Shown piece by piece: positions 42,917-51,588 of a DNA stretch of 64,000 nucleotides. The stretch covers positions 372,001 to 436,000 of the forward strand of contig NZ_JAEIJD010000001.1 of assembly GCF_016307205.1 (NCBI RefSeq), read 5' to 3'. Each line of letters opens with the position of its first letter. The first letter of the stretch is position 1. The notes under the pieces were generated by a model. It did not search any database. It was not told the DNA's origin and saw nothing but the letters and a program-made list of their open reading frames with translations. The DNA comes from Pontibaca salina. GTDB lineage: Bacteria; Pseudomonadota; Alphaproteobacteria; Rhodobacterales; Rhodobacteraceae. Both the position numbers and the translations under genes were made by a program.

Positions 42917-43963
42917 CGCGCCACCGCAAACCGGGCAATCCGGGCGCGGTGCGATAGTGAACTTGCGGGTCTCACCATAGAGCCCGTCAAAGATCAGCAT
43001 CTGCCCGCGCAAAACTGTTCCGGCGCCGCTGATCAGTTTCATCGCCTCCAGCGCCATCATCGTGCCGATCACGCCAGGTAACGGCGCGATCACCCCGGCC
43101 TCAGCACAAGAGGGGGCCAGACCGGCGGCCGGCGCTTCCGGAAAGATGCACTGATAACAAGGGCCGGAACAGGCGGGATCGAATACGCTCAACTGGCCTT
43201 CCCATTGCGACAGAGCGCCCGAGATCAACGGCTTTCCCAGCGCAACAGCGGTGCGGTTGACCAGATAGCGGGTGGCCGAATTGTCGGTTCCATCAAGGAT
43301 CAAATCATAATCGTCGAACAGGTCGGCGGCGATGTCCTCGCTCAAACGGCGGTGATAGGGGCGCACCGTCACGGCGGGGTTCTGCGCCAGCATCGCGGCC
43401 TCGGCCGAAAACACCTTCGGCATGCCGATATCCGCGTCGCGATGAATCACCTGCCGTTGCAGATTGGCGTTCTCGACCGCGTCATCGTCAATCACACCGA
43501 TAGTGCCAACCCCCCCGGCTGCCAGATACAGCATCGCCGGTGCGCCCAACCCGCCAGCGCCCACCACCAGAACCCGGGCCTGTTTCAGCCGCTTCTGGCC
43601 CGGCCCGCCGATCTCGCGCAGCACGATATGACGGGCATAGCGGTCCAGTTCGGTCGCACTGAAACTGGCCGGGGTTTGAGGGCGCTGCTCAGCCGCAGGA
43701 GCCGCCACTCGTGCCCGTTTGTGCAGCGCCCGCAGGCCCAGCGCATAGACAAAGCTCAGCGCCGCAAATCCCCCCAGCAACGCCCATGGCACCGGTGAGC
43801 CACCGGTCGCTTCGCGCAGGGGATGCCCAACCGGCAGGACAAGCTGAAGCAGCAGGACCACGGCCAGCAGCCCCGCAATCAACTGGCCGCGCTGCCGTCG
43901 CGCCACACCCATGACCGCGCCCAATCCCCAGAGCGCCCCCGCCATCAGAAAGACAAGCGCCAT
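42899..43963 (-). CDS. moeB: MoeB/ThiF-family adenylyltransferase with N-terminal membrane segment
   Basis: E1-like enzyme that adenylates the C-terminus of MoaD- or ThiS-type sulfur carriers; 354 residues. The MoeB core starts near residue 105 with LDRYARHIVLREIGGPGQ, then VLVVGAGGLGAPAMLYLAAG, and carries zinc cysteines in CYQC and CPVCGG. About 90 extra N-terminal residues contain two or three hydrophobic helices, unusual for this family. There is no C-terminal rhodanese domain. Its ATG shares one base with the dut stop. Whether it serves molybdopterin or thiamine is unresolved. Confidence 0.85.
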   Translation of the reverse strand: MALVFLMAGALWGLGAVMGVARRQRGQLIAGLLAVVLLLQLVLPVGHPLREATGGSPVPWALLGGFAALSFVYALGLRALHKRARVAAPAAEQRPQTPASFSATELDRYARHIVLREIGGPGQKRLKQARVLVVGAGGLGAPAMLYLAAGGVGTIGVIDDDAVENANLQRQVIHRDADIGMPKVFSAEAAMLAQNPAVTVRPYHRRLSEDIAADLFDDYDLILDGTDNSATRYLVNRTAVALGKPLISGALSQWEGQLSVFDPACSGPCYQCIFPEAPAAGLAPSCAEAGVIAPLPGVIGTMMALEAMKLISGAGTVLRGQMLIFDGLYGETRKFTIAPRPDCPVCGGAKRATA

Positions 43964-44418
43964 CAGCTCGCCCCCGTCGATCCAAATCCGCCTGCGCCCC
44001 GCCGCGTGTCATCAAGCTGGTCCACCGACTCGAACCGTGCCTGAACAACCGGTGCCACCACCATCTGCGCAATGCGCATCCCATGCGTCACGACGAACTC
44101 CGCTTGCCCCGCATTCATCAGGATCACCCCCAGCGGACCTCGATAATCGCTGTCAATGGTCCCCGGCGCATTGACCAGCGCCACCCCATGTTTCAACGCC
44201 AACCCCGACCGGGGCCGGATTTGCACTTCATAGCCTAGCGGTATCGCGATGCGCAAACCGGTCGGCACCAGCGCGCGTGCGCCCGGTTGCAGTGTCACCC
44301 GCCCCCGGTCAGGCAGGTTCGCCCGTAAATCCGCGCCCGCGGCCCCAGCCGTTTCATATGCCGGCAAGGCAATGCTGCGGTCGGCCTCAGCGTCATAGGT
44401 CACGCGGATTGCTACCAT
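43963..44418 (-). CDS. dut: Deoxyuridine 5'-triphosphate nucleotidohydrolase
   Basis: Trimeric dUTPase of 151 residues, giving dUMP and keeping uracil out of DNA. Motifs are [12 protein letters not shown], the motif [34 protein letters not shown], and the C-terminal [10 protein letters not shown] that closes over the active site. The ATG at 44418 gives the normal length; the upstream extension covers the dispersed repeat. It follows coaBC and is coupled to the MoeB-like gene. Confidence 0.95.
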   Translation of the reverse strand: MVAIRVTYDAEADRSIALPAYETAGAAGADLRANLPDRGRVTLQPGARALVPTGLRIAIPLGYEVQIRPRSGLALKHGVALVNAPGTIDSDYRGPLGVILMNAGQAEFVVTHGMRIAQMVVAPVVQARFESVDQLDDTRRGAGGFGSTGAS

Positions 44419-44427
44419 GCGCCGACC

Positions 44428-44454
44428 CCCTGTTTCTTTCTGGTCATAAATACC
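44428..44454. repeat. Dispersed 27-base intergenic repeat, copy 2
   Basis: On the minus strand this reads GGTATTTATGACCAGAAAG followed by AAACAGGG, matching copy 1 (34642-34668) at 24 of 27 positions. It fills most of the gap between the coaBC stop and the dut start. No GC hairpin accompanies it here. Confidence 0.7.
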
Positions 44455-44472
44455 CAATAATCCCCGGCCTAC

Positions 44473-45669
44473 TCAGCTGCCCAACGTCTCGGCGATGCGC
44501 GCTGCTAGACGCCGGCCCACTTCGGATTTGCTCATCCGTGGCCAAGGTTCGGCATTCTCCTCAGTGACCAAAACCACCGCGTTCTCGCTGCCACCCATGA
44601 TCCCGGTCTCCGGGCTGACGTCATTGGCCACAATCCAGTCACAGCCCTTACGCCGCCGCTTGGCGGCCGCGTACTCTGTGACGTTTTCGGTTTCCGCCGC
44701 GAACCCGATGACAAGCCGGGGTCGCCCCGCGCCCATCTGCGCCACCCCGGCCAGAATGTCGGGATTCTCTTCAAGTTCCAGCACCGGCAGGCCGCCAGCG
44801 GTTTTTTTCATCTTGTGATCCGAAGCTGTGGCCACGCGCCAATCGGCAACAGCGGCGGCAAAGACCGCCGCGTCCACTGGCAGCGCCTGTTGCACGGCCT
44901 GTTGCATCTCGCGTGCAGTCTGCACCCGCACCACCTGCACGCCCTTGGGCGGCGGCACGTCGGCGGGGCCGGTGACGAACACCACCTCCGCCCCCAGCGC
45001 GACCAATGCCTGCCCTAGCGCACTGCCCTGCGCGCCCGAAGAACGGTTGGCGATATAGCGTACCGGATCAATTGGCTCATGCGTTGGGCCGGAGGTCACC
45101 AAAACCCGCTTGCCGACCAACGGCCCGGCAGTCAACTCCGCCTCGATCGCGTCAATGATCTGCGCGACTTCGGCCATACGCCCAGGACCATATTCACCGC
45201 AGGCCATGCTGCCCGCCTCCGGTCCGACAAAGCGGATACCATCCGCTGCCAGTTGTTCACGATTGCGCTGGGTGGCCGGATGCTCCCACATGCGCACATT
45301 CATCGCCGGTGCAATCAGGACCGGTTTATCCGTCGCCATCAACAGGGTCGACGCGAGATCGTTTGCCAGCCCGCCCGCCATCCGTCCCATCATATCGGCG
45401 GTGGCCGGCGCGACCACCACCAGATCGGCGCTGCGGCTAAGCTGGATATGGCCCATTTCGGCCTCGTCGGTCAGATCGAACAGGTCGCGATAAACCTTGT
45501 GGGCGGCCAGCGCGGAAACCGATAGAGGCTTGACGAACTCCTCGCCTGCACGGGTCAAAACCGGCACGACCTCGGCACCACGATCCCGCAGCCGCCGGAT
45601 CAGGTCCAGTGACTTATAGGCAGCGATCCCGCCCCCTATGATCAACAATATGCGTTTCTGGGCCAGCAT
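44473..45669 (-). CDS. coaBC: Bifunctional phosphopantothenoylcysteine decarboxylase/phosphopantothenate-cysteine ligase
   Basis: Carries out two steps of coenzyme A synthesis; 398 residues. The N-terminal CoaC flavoprotein domain has LLIIGGGIAAYKSLDLIRRL, APAMNVRMWEHPATQRN and PEAGSMACGEYGPGRM with the catalytic Cys. The C-terminal CoaB domain has VTSGPTHEPIDPVRYIANRS and the nearby KMKKTAGGLP loop with catalytic lysines. It precedes dut, a frequent pairing. Confidence 0.95.
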   Translation of the reverse strand: MLAQKRILLIIGGGIAAYKSLDLIRRLRDRGAEVVPVLTRAGEEFVKPLSVSALAAHKVYRDLFDLTDEAEMGHIQLSRSADLVVVAPATADMMGRMAGGLANDLASTLLMATDKPVLIAPAMNVRMWEHPATQRNREQLAADGIRFVGPEAGSMACGEYGPGRMAEVAQIIDAIEAELTAGPLVGKRVLVTSGPTHEPIDPVRYIANRSSGAQGSALGQALVALGAEVVFVTGPADVPPPKGVQVVRVQTAREMQQAVQQALPVDAAVFAAAVADWRVATASDHKMKKTAGGLPVLELEENPDILAGVAQMGAGRPRLVIGFAAETENVTEYAAAKRRRKGCDWIVANDVSPETGIMGGSENAVVLVTEENAEPWPRMSKSEVGRRLAARIAETLGS

Positions 45670-45731
45670 TGCATCGGCTTTCCGGTGTGTTTTCCCGGAC
45701 CATAAGGCGCACGCCGCGCGTGTGCCAGCGG

Positions 45732-46556
45732 TTATTCCACCCCCTCCGGCGTGGGCGCGCGGAACCTGTCACAAGGATCGTCACGCTCTACGGGCTTGCT
45801 GTCCAAAACCGCATCAAATTCGCCCGCGATCTGCTCGTTTTCGGATTGTCCCACCGCGAAAACCTTTACTTCGGGGCGCACTCGCTTGAGATAGAGCGGA
45901 ATTCCCCAATCCTTGCGGGCATGGCCGTTACCGGTGATCACCACGACCGGCCCGCCAGTGGCCTGCAGCGCATCGATCACCGCCCGCGCCAAAGCCGCAT
46001 CGCGCAACCGCTGGATCTCGACCATAGGCGCTAACATCTCAGGTGGCAGAGCATTGCAATGCACCAACTGTTGCAATTCTTCGCGCGAGGTCTGCTCGGC
46101 CTTCGGCAAAGGCGCGGTCAGTCCGTAAGCTGCGGCATCGGCTCCGAACGCCGCCGCCACTCCGCCTTCCATTGCGCGCTTGGCCTCCTGCCGCGGCACC
46201 ATTGCCCCAAATATGCGTGCCTTGGGCGCGGCCAGAAAAATCGGATGATACATGGCAAAATCAGGCCAGCCGCTTTGTGCCCAGCCCAGCTGATCGGCCA
46301 GTTTATCGCACTCGGGGATCAGCGCCAGATCGACCATTTGTGCCTCCACCCCGGTCAGCATCTCCCACACCACGGCACTGGGTTGCAACATTTCAACCAA
46401 TTGCGCCTGATATGTATGGTGGGCCGGATTGTCATGCACCTCGCCCAGAATGACCACATCCGCGCGGGCCGCGGCGGACACTACCTGATCCAAGGACGCC
46501 GCCCGTAAGGGGGCGGCGGCAAGCGCAAACAAGGCGGCAGCAATCACGAACTTCAT
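45732..46556 (-). CDS. ChaN-family haem-binding-type protein
   Basis: A 274-residue exported protein; the signal peptide ends near APLRAA and no lipobox cysteine is visible. The ChaN domain shows DVVILGEVHDNPAHHTYQ, WEMLTGVEAQMVDLAL and VVVITGNGHARKDWGIPLYL. Campylobacter ChaN binds haem at the membrane and is linked to iron uptake. It overlaps rpoH by four bases, so it may be part of the same stress regulon. Confidence 0.85.
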   Translation of the reverse strand: MKFVIAAALFALAAAPLRAASLDQVVSAAARADVVILGEVHDNPAHHTYQAQLVEMLQPSAVVWEMLTGVEAQMVDLALIPECDKLADQLGWAQSGWPDFAMYHPIFLAAPKARIFGAMVPRQEAKRAMEGGVAAAFGADAAAYGLTAPLPKAEQTSREELQQLVHCNALPPEMLAPMVEIQRLRDAALARAVIDALQATGGPVVVITGNGHARKDWGIPLYLKRVRPEVKVFAVGQSENEQIAGEFDAVLDSKPVERDDPCDRFRAPTPEGVE

Positions 46557-47431
46557 GCTAAAAAATGGTGCACTTCCATGGACTGACTTTCAAGCGATCT
46601 GCGCATTTTCTGAAAGGCTGCCGCCTCAAGCTGGCGCACACGCTCCTTGGACAGACTCAATTCGTCGCCCAAGCTTTCCAGCGTCCGCGGTTTATCCAGC
46701 AGTTTGCGTTCGCGCACGATAAAGCGTTCACGCTGGCTCAGCTCTGACATCGCGATCAAAAGCCAATCGCGCAGTTGTTCACGATCAAGTTGCTGTTGGA
46801 CAGTTTCGGCGGCCTGCGCGCTGTCGTCTTCCAGAACATCAATCCACTCGCGCCCCTCATCTTCGGTGGACTGCGTCGCATTCAGGGAAAAATCCGAGCC
46901 CGACAACCGTCCGTCCATCATCTCGACATCACGCACCGGCACCCCGACCTCGGTTGAAATCAACTGGTGAAGCTGATGGCGGTCCAAAGACTCGCCCCGT
47001 TGTGCCGCTTCGCGTTCAAACCGCGCTTGCACCCGGCGCATGTTGAAGAACAGGGATTTCTGGCTGCTGGTGGACCCGGTACGCACCATCGACCAGTTGC
47101 GCATCACATAATCCTGTACGCTGGCCTTGATCCACCAGACTGCATAGGTTGAAAATCGCACCCCGCGGTCGGGGTCGAACTTCTCGGCGGCTTTCATCAA
47201 TCCCAGCCCGGCCTCTTGAATCAGGTCGTTCATCGGGGCCCCATAGCGGCGAAACTTTGCGGCCATCGAAATTGCCAGCCGCATATAGGCGGTAATCAGA
47301 CGATGCAGCGCTGCCTCGTCGCGCTCATCACGCCAAGCATAGGCCAGTTCCAGTTCCGTTTCGGCATCCAACAACTCAGCCTTCATTGCCTTTCGCGTGA
47401 AAGACATATCCGTCGGTGTGTCTAGTGCCAT
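46553..47431 (-). CDS. rpoH: Heat-shock-type RNA polymerase sigma factor RpoH (probably RpoHII)
   Basis: Alternative sigma factor of 292 residues. Region 2 includes LITAYMRLAISMAAKFRRYG and RGVRFSTYAVWWIKASVQDY; the RpoH box is QKSLFFNMRRVQ; region 4 has LSKERVRQLEAAAFQKMR. The ATG at 47431 follows GGAAAGGGGG. An RpoE-type promoter upstream (47492-47519) suggests the RpoHII paralogue, which in Rhodobacter sphaeroides acts in the singlet-oxygen response under RpoE. It is coupled to the chaN-like gene. Confidence 0.92.
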   Translation of the reverse strand: MALDTPTDMSFTRKAMKAELLDAETELELAYAWRDERDEAALHRLITAYMRLAISMAAKFRRYGAPMNDLIQEAGLGLMKAAEKFDPDRGVRFSTYAVWWIKASVQDYVMRNWSMVRTGSTSSQKSLFFNMRRVQARFEREAAQRGESLDRHQLHQLISTEVGVPVRDVEMMDGRLSGSDFSLNATQSTEDEGREWIDVLEDDSAQAAETVQQQLDREQLRDWLLIAMSELSQRERFIVRERKLLDKPRTLESLGDELSLSKERVRQLEAAAFQKMRRSLESQSMEVHHFLA

Positions 47432-47491
47432 CCCAGCCCCCTTTCCAATCGACATAATCGCAGCAGCATTTTATGTTGCGCGTCTGTCATG

Positions 47492-47519
47492 GTTACGTAT
47501 CGGCCCAACGTCCGGATCA
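47492..47519 (-). promoter_or_regulatory. RpoE-type promoter for rpoH
   Basis: On the minus strand TGATCC (plus coordinates 47514-47519) is followed after exactly 18 bases by TAAC (47492-47495). This matches the Rhodobacter RpoE pattern TGATCC-N18-TAA. It lies about 60 bases upstream of the rpoH start codon, pointing toward it. Confidence 0.65.
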
Positions 47520-47537
47520 CTTAAAGGTTCAATCAAA

Positions 47538-48059
47538 ATGTTGAGTTCGTTGACTTTCGTCCTAGGTGGAGCAGCCTCAGGCAAGTCTGCATATGCCGAG
47601 AACCTCATTGAAAATAGCGGACTTTCAATGACTTACCTCGCCACGGCCCAGGGTCAGGACAGCGAGATGCGGGCGAAGATCGCGATCCACGCCAAGCGAC
47701 GCTCTTCTACTTGGTCGCTGATCGAAGCCCCATTGGATGTCACTGCCGCGCTGGCATCGCTGGAACCCGGCCAAATCTGCTTGTTTGACTGTGCAACCCT
47801 CTGGCTGAGCAATCAGATGATGGCAAAAAGGGATCTGACAGAAGCCACCACAGAACTTCTGCAAAGCATCGCGACATGTCGTGCGCCACTGGTCATCGTC
47901 TCAAACGAGGTCGGTCAGGGGATCGTGCCGGCCGACGCCATGACGCGGCAATTTCGCGAGGCACAGGGTCGGCTGAATATCGCATTGGCCGCGCGCGCGG
48001 ACGTGGCGGTGCTGGTGGTCGCGGGTCTGCCGCTGGCGCTGAAAGGCACGCTTCCATGA
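47538..48059 (+). CDS. cobU: Adenosylcobinamide kinase/adenosylcobinamide-phosphate guanylyltransferase
   Basis: Bifunctional enzyme activating adenosylcobinamide to AdoCbi-GDP in nucleotide-loop assembly; 173 residues. The P-loop is GGAASGKS at residues 10-17. His51 in AIHAKRRSSTWSLIEAP sits where the guanylylated histidine lies in Salmonella CobU. NEVGQGIVPADAMTRQFRE and GRLNIALAARAD close the family pattern. It is coupled by ATGA to the next gene. The CbiZ operon at 2-8 kb supplies the earlier salvage step. Confidence 0.92.
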   Translation: MLSSLTFVLGGAASGKSAYAENLIENSGLSMTYLATAQGQDSEMRAKIAIHAKRRSSTWSLIEAPLDVTAALASLEPGQICLFDCATLWLSNQMMAKRDLTEATTELLQSIATCRAPLVIVSNEVGQGIVPADAMTRQFREAQGRLNIALAARADVAVLVVAGLPLALKGTLP

Positions 48060-48634
48060 CCCGGCTGCATCTGGTGCGCCACGGGCCAACCCATGCAAGC
48101 GGAATGGTTGGCTGGACCGATCTACCGGCCGATCTCAGCGATACCGCCGCGCTGGCGCGCCTGTCTGCGTATCTGCCCGCACAGGCGGTGGTTGTATCAT
48201 CCGACCTCTGGCGCGCACGCGCCACCGCCGATGCGATTCAGGGCCAGCGCACCCGTTTGCCCCACCAAATCGACCTGCGCGAGATTAATTTTGGGGCGTG
48301 GGAGATGCGCCATCACGCCGATGTCGAAGCCGAAACCCCCGATCTAATCCGCGCCTACTGGGATCAGCCCGGCACGCCCGCCCCCCCCGGTGGAGAAAGC
48401 TGGAATCAGATAAGCGCCCGTGCCAATCGGGCGATCGACGCGCTGATTGCCGCTCATCCCGAACAGGATTTGATCGTGGTCGTCCATTTCGGTGTCATCC
48501 TCACGCAGCTTCAGCGCGCACTCGCTATCCCGGCGCGCAAGGCTTTCGCGCATCGCATCGACAATCTGTCGGTGACTCGGATCAGCCTCGGCCCCAAAGG
48601 CTGGCAAACCGGCGCAATAAATCTTTTGCCCTGA
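48056..48634 (+). CDS. cobC: Histidine phosphatase, probably alpha-ribazole phosphatase (CobC-like)
   Basis: A 192-residue member of the phosphoglycerate-mutase-like family. The RHG motif with phospho-acceptor His9 reads LHLVRHGPTHASG; the acidic residue follows in INFGAWEMRHH, and the second histidine is in VVVHFGVIL. The family is broad. Coupling to cobU through ATGA makes dephosphorylation of alpha-ribazole phosphate or cobalamin phosphate the best guess. Confidence 0.78.
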   Translation: MTRLHLVRHGPTHASGMVGWTDLPADLSDTAALARLSAYLPAQAVVVSSDLWRARATADAIQGQRTRLPHQIDLREINFGAWEMRHHADVEAETPDLIRAYWDQPGTPAPPGGESWNQISARANRAIDALIAAHPEQDLIVVVHFGVILTQLQRALAIPARKAFAHRIDNLSVTRISLGPKGWQTGAINLLP

Positions 48635-48741
48635 GGGTCAGGCATTTGATCGCTCTTTGCGCCTCTCGGCTCGGCCGCGTTAACGATTCTTAAACGCCTT
48701 GCCGGATAGCCGTTAACCGATGGTGTCACTGGGGAGAGGGA

Positions 48742-50256
48742 ATGGTCGCGCGCGCCTATACCGTTGCGTTCCAGGGCGTTGAGGCCCGTCTGGTCGAGGT
48801 ACAATGCGCTATTAGCCCAGGCTTACCGGCTTTTTCCGTTGTCGGACTGCCGGACAAGGCCGTTTCCGAGGCGCGCGACCGCGTCCGCAGCGCGTTCAGT
48901 TCGATGGCCATCGCCCTGCCCTCACGCCGCATCACCATCAACCTGTCGCCCGCGGATCTGCCCAAAGAGGGCAGCCATTTCGATCTGCCCATCGCGCTCG
49001 CATTGCTGGCAGCGCTGGAAATTGTTCCCGCCGACTCTGCCGAGAACACTGTCGCGTTGGGCGAACTATCGCTTGATGGCTCCTTGGTGCCCGTGCTGGG
49101 GGCACTGCCCGCCGCCATGACCGCAGCCGAACAAAACCATGTGCTGCTCTGCCCGCGGGCCTGTGGGGCCGAGGCCGCCTGGGTCGGTGCGGCGCAGGTG
49201 ATCGGAGCGCAAACGCTGGGCGATGTGGTGCGCCATTTCACTGGACAGTCGCCAATTCCCCCAGCCCAGCCGGGCGAGGTCGTGCTGCCCTCCAGCGACC
49301 GCGACTTGCGCGACGTCAAAGGTCAGGAACGCGCAAAACGTGCGCTTGAAATCGCCGCCGCCGGACGGCACCACCTGATGCTGGTCGGCACGCCGGGCTC
49401 GGGGAAATCCATGTTGGCGGCGCGAATCCCAGGCATCTTGCCCCCGCTGACCCCGAGTGAGGCGTTGGAAACATCGATGGTCCATTCGCTTTGCGGCTTG
49501 TTGGACGAGGGTGGTATCAGCCGGACGCGTCCCTTTCGCGAGCCTCATCACACTGCGTCGATGGCGGCTATCGTTGGCGGTGGGCGCAACGCCAAACCGG
49601 GCGAGATCAGTCTGGCACATAATGGTGTGTTGTTCATGGACGAATTTCCGGAATTCGCCCGCGGTGTTCTGGAAACGCTGCGCCAGCCCATCGAAACCGG
49701 CGAGGTCATGATTGCGCGCGCCAATGCGCATGTAAAATATCCCTGCAAATTCATGCTGATGGCAGCCGCCAACCCATGCAAATGCGGGTATCTCTCAGAT
49801 CCTGCCCGCGCCTGCGCCCGGGTGCCGGCCTGTGGCGACGATTATTTGGGCCGGATTTCGGGGCCGCTCATGGACCGTTTCGACCTGCGCCTTGAAGTGC
49901 CTCCGGTCGGTTTTGTCGATCTTGGCTTGCCCCCCAGCGGCGATAATTCGGCCACGGTCGCCGCACGTGTTGCCGCCGCACGTTCCGTTCAGGCCGACCG
50001 GTACGGCACCGCATCTGGCTTGCGCCTGAACGCCGACGCCGACGGTAAGGTGTTGGATCAAGTCGCCATTCTGGATGCGGAGGGGCGCGCCCTGCTGGCC
50101 CGTGCCTCTGAACGATTCGGATTGTCGGCGCGCGGCTATCACCGGGTTCTGCGGGTGGCGCGTACGATCGCCGATCTGGAAGGCGAACCTGATGTGCGCC
50201 GCCCGCATATAGCCGAAGCGCTCAGCTATCGCTTGAGCGCGACGGTTGCCGCTTGA
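48742..50256 (+). CDS. comM: ComM/YifB-type Mg-chelatase-like AAA+ ATPase
   Basis: Hexameric helicase that extends branch migration in natural transformation; 504 residues. The Lon-protease-like N-terminal domain has GLPAFSVVGLPDKAVSEARD. Walker A is LMLVGTPGSGKSMLAARIPG and the Mg-chelatase part contains REPHHTASMAAIVGGG and VLFMDEFPEFARGVLETLRQ. Cysteines in NPCKCGYLSDP and CARVPACGDDYLGR look like a metal site. TTAAC-type motifs at 48680-48693 and 48713-48718 lie upstream. Confidence 0.93.
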   Translation: MVARAYTVAFQGVEARLVEVQCAISPGLPAFSVVGLPDKAVSEARDRVRSAFSSMAIALPSRRITINLSPADLPKEGSHFDLPIALALLAALEIVPADSAENTVALGELSLDGSLVPVLGALPAAMTAAEQNHVLLCPRACGAEAAWVGAAQVIGAQTLGDVVRHFTGQSPIPPAQPGEVVLPSSDRDLRDVKGQERAKRALEIAAAGRHHLMLVGTPGSGKSMLAARIPGILPPLTPSEALETSMVHSLCGLLDEGGISRTRPFREPHHTASMAAIVGGGRNAKPGEISLAHNGVLFMDEFPEFARGVLETLRQPIETGEVMIARANAHVKYPCKFMLMAAANPCKCGYLSDPARACARVPACGDDYLGRISGPLMDRFDLRLEVPPVGFVDLGLPPSGDNSATVAARVAAARSVQADRYGTASGLRLNADADGKVLDQVAILDAEGRALLARASERFGLSARGYHRVLRVARTIADLEGEPDVRRPHIAEALSYRLSATVAA

Positions 50257-50520
50257 TCCTCTGTCCTAGTTCCGCGAGCGTCGCGTCCGCTTCGGGCAAA
50301 AGGCGTTGAAATAGCGGCCAAACGTGTGGGAGGCCATGCGCCACCTGCAGGTGTACCTCGACACCCTGCTTGCGCAGCCGAGCAGCCATGCGGATGCTGT
50401 CATTGTGCAAGATTTCCTATCTCCCACATATAACCGGACTGCCGCGAAGTGGCCCAAGGTAGACCCGTGCACGGGTTTCAAATGCGGTGCGCAGCTTGTC
50501 GGGATCTCGCGCACGGGTAA
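50222..50520 (-). pseudogene. Decayed alpha/beta hydrolase (hormone-sensitive-lipase type), C-terminal remnant
   Basis: The gap between comM and gshB carries the end of an alpha/beta hydrolase on the minus strand. One frame gives GHFAAVRLYVGDR; after a single-base shift near 50428 the next frame continues EILHNDSIRMAARLRKQG, then VEVHLQVAHGLPHVWPLF with the catalytic-His block HGLPHVW. The joined order VGDRE..L..DS.R.A is the family pattern. The N-terminal part with the GxSxG nucleophile is absent because gshB begins there. Its stop lies inside the convergent comM end. Confidence 0.6.
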
Positions 50521-50573
50521 GGCAGGGCTTTCGAACTGGCGCACAAGGCCGTTCAGCACCCGCCGCTGTCCCG

Positions 50574-51515
50574 TCACGGCTTGGCGACACGCGCCTCAAC
50601 CGCATCCCAGATAGCACCTGCAACATTTATGTCGTCGAAGCGCTCCAATTCCTGAATGCCGGTGGGCGAGGTCAGGTTGATTTCGGTCAGCCAGTCGCCG
50701 ATCACATCAATCCCTACGAAAACTTGCCCCTTTTCGCGCAAGAGCGGCCCGATACGGGCGCAGATCTCGCGATCGCGCTCGCTCAGAGCGATCTTTTCAG
50801 GACGTCCCCCGACATGCATGTTCGAGCGCACCTCGCCCTTGGCGGGAACCCGGTTGATTGCGCCGACAGCCTCGCCATCGACAAGGATCACCCGCTTGTC
50901 GCCTTTTTGTACCGCTGGCAGAAATTTCTGCACGATCAGCGGCTCACGAGAAAATCCCGTGAATAATTCGTGCAGAGATGTGAGATTGCGGTCACTTTCA
51001 TCCAGCCGGAACACGCCGGCACCGCCGGCCCCGTAAAGCGGTTTCAGAATGATATCGCCGTGACGCGCCTTGAATTCGCGAATCGTCTCCAGATCGCGGG
51101 CGACGGTGGTGGGCGGTGTGAGATCAGGAAAATCCAGCACCATCAGCTTTTCCGGGTAATTGCGCACCCAGAAAGGATCATTGACCACCAAGGTTTGCCC
51201 GGCCAGCCGGTCGAGAATATGGGTTGCAGTGATGTAGTGCATGTCGAACGGAGGATCCTGACGCAGCCAGACCACGTCCATTTCCGCCAGATCAATCTTG
51301 CGCATGTCGCCCAGTATGGCGGGTTTATCGCGGACCCGTTGAACCTGCATTTCGTGGCCACGGGCGGTTATCCGCCCCTCTTCATAGGCAAGATGGTCGG
51401 GTTCATAATAGAATAACTGATGCCCGCGCGCCTGTGCCTCTTCGGCGAGACGAAACGTGCTGTCAGCGTCAATATCTACGGCCCCGACCGGATCCATCTG
51501 AAAGGCGATCTTCAT
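50574..51515 (-). CDS. gshB: Glutathione synthetase
   Basis: ATP-grasp enzyme joining gamma-glutamylcysteine and glycine; 313 residues. Motifs are IAFQMDPVGAVDIDADSTF, DVVWLRQDPPFDMHYITATH, DIILKPLYGAGGAGVFRLD and FVGIDVIGDWLTEINLTSPT. The ATG at 51515 is chosen because homologues begin MKIAFQMDP. It is downstream of yraN and rsmI on the same strand, a common alphaproteobacterial cluster. Confidence 0.96.
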   Translation of the reverse strand: MKIAFQMDPVGAVDIDADSTFRLAEEAQARGHQLFYYEPDHLAYEEGRITARGHEMQVQRVRDKPAILGDMRKIDLAEMDVVWLRQDPPFDMHYITATHILDRLAGQTLVVNDPFWVRNYPEKLMVLDFPDLTPPTTVARDLETIREFKARHGDIILKPLYGAGGAGVFRLDESDRNLTSLHELFTGFSREPLIVQKFLPAVQKGDKRVILVDGEAVGAINRVPAKGEVRSNMHVGGRPEKIALSERDREICARIGPLLREKGQVFVGIDVIGDWLTEINLTSPTGIQELERFDDINVAGAIWDAVEARVAKP

Positions 51516-51588
51516 GGCAGCTCTCTCCATCATTTGGGGTGGATACATGCCGCAGCCACACAGAGGGTTCAATGACGATCAGCGTTGC

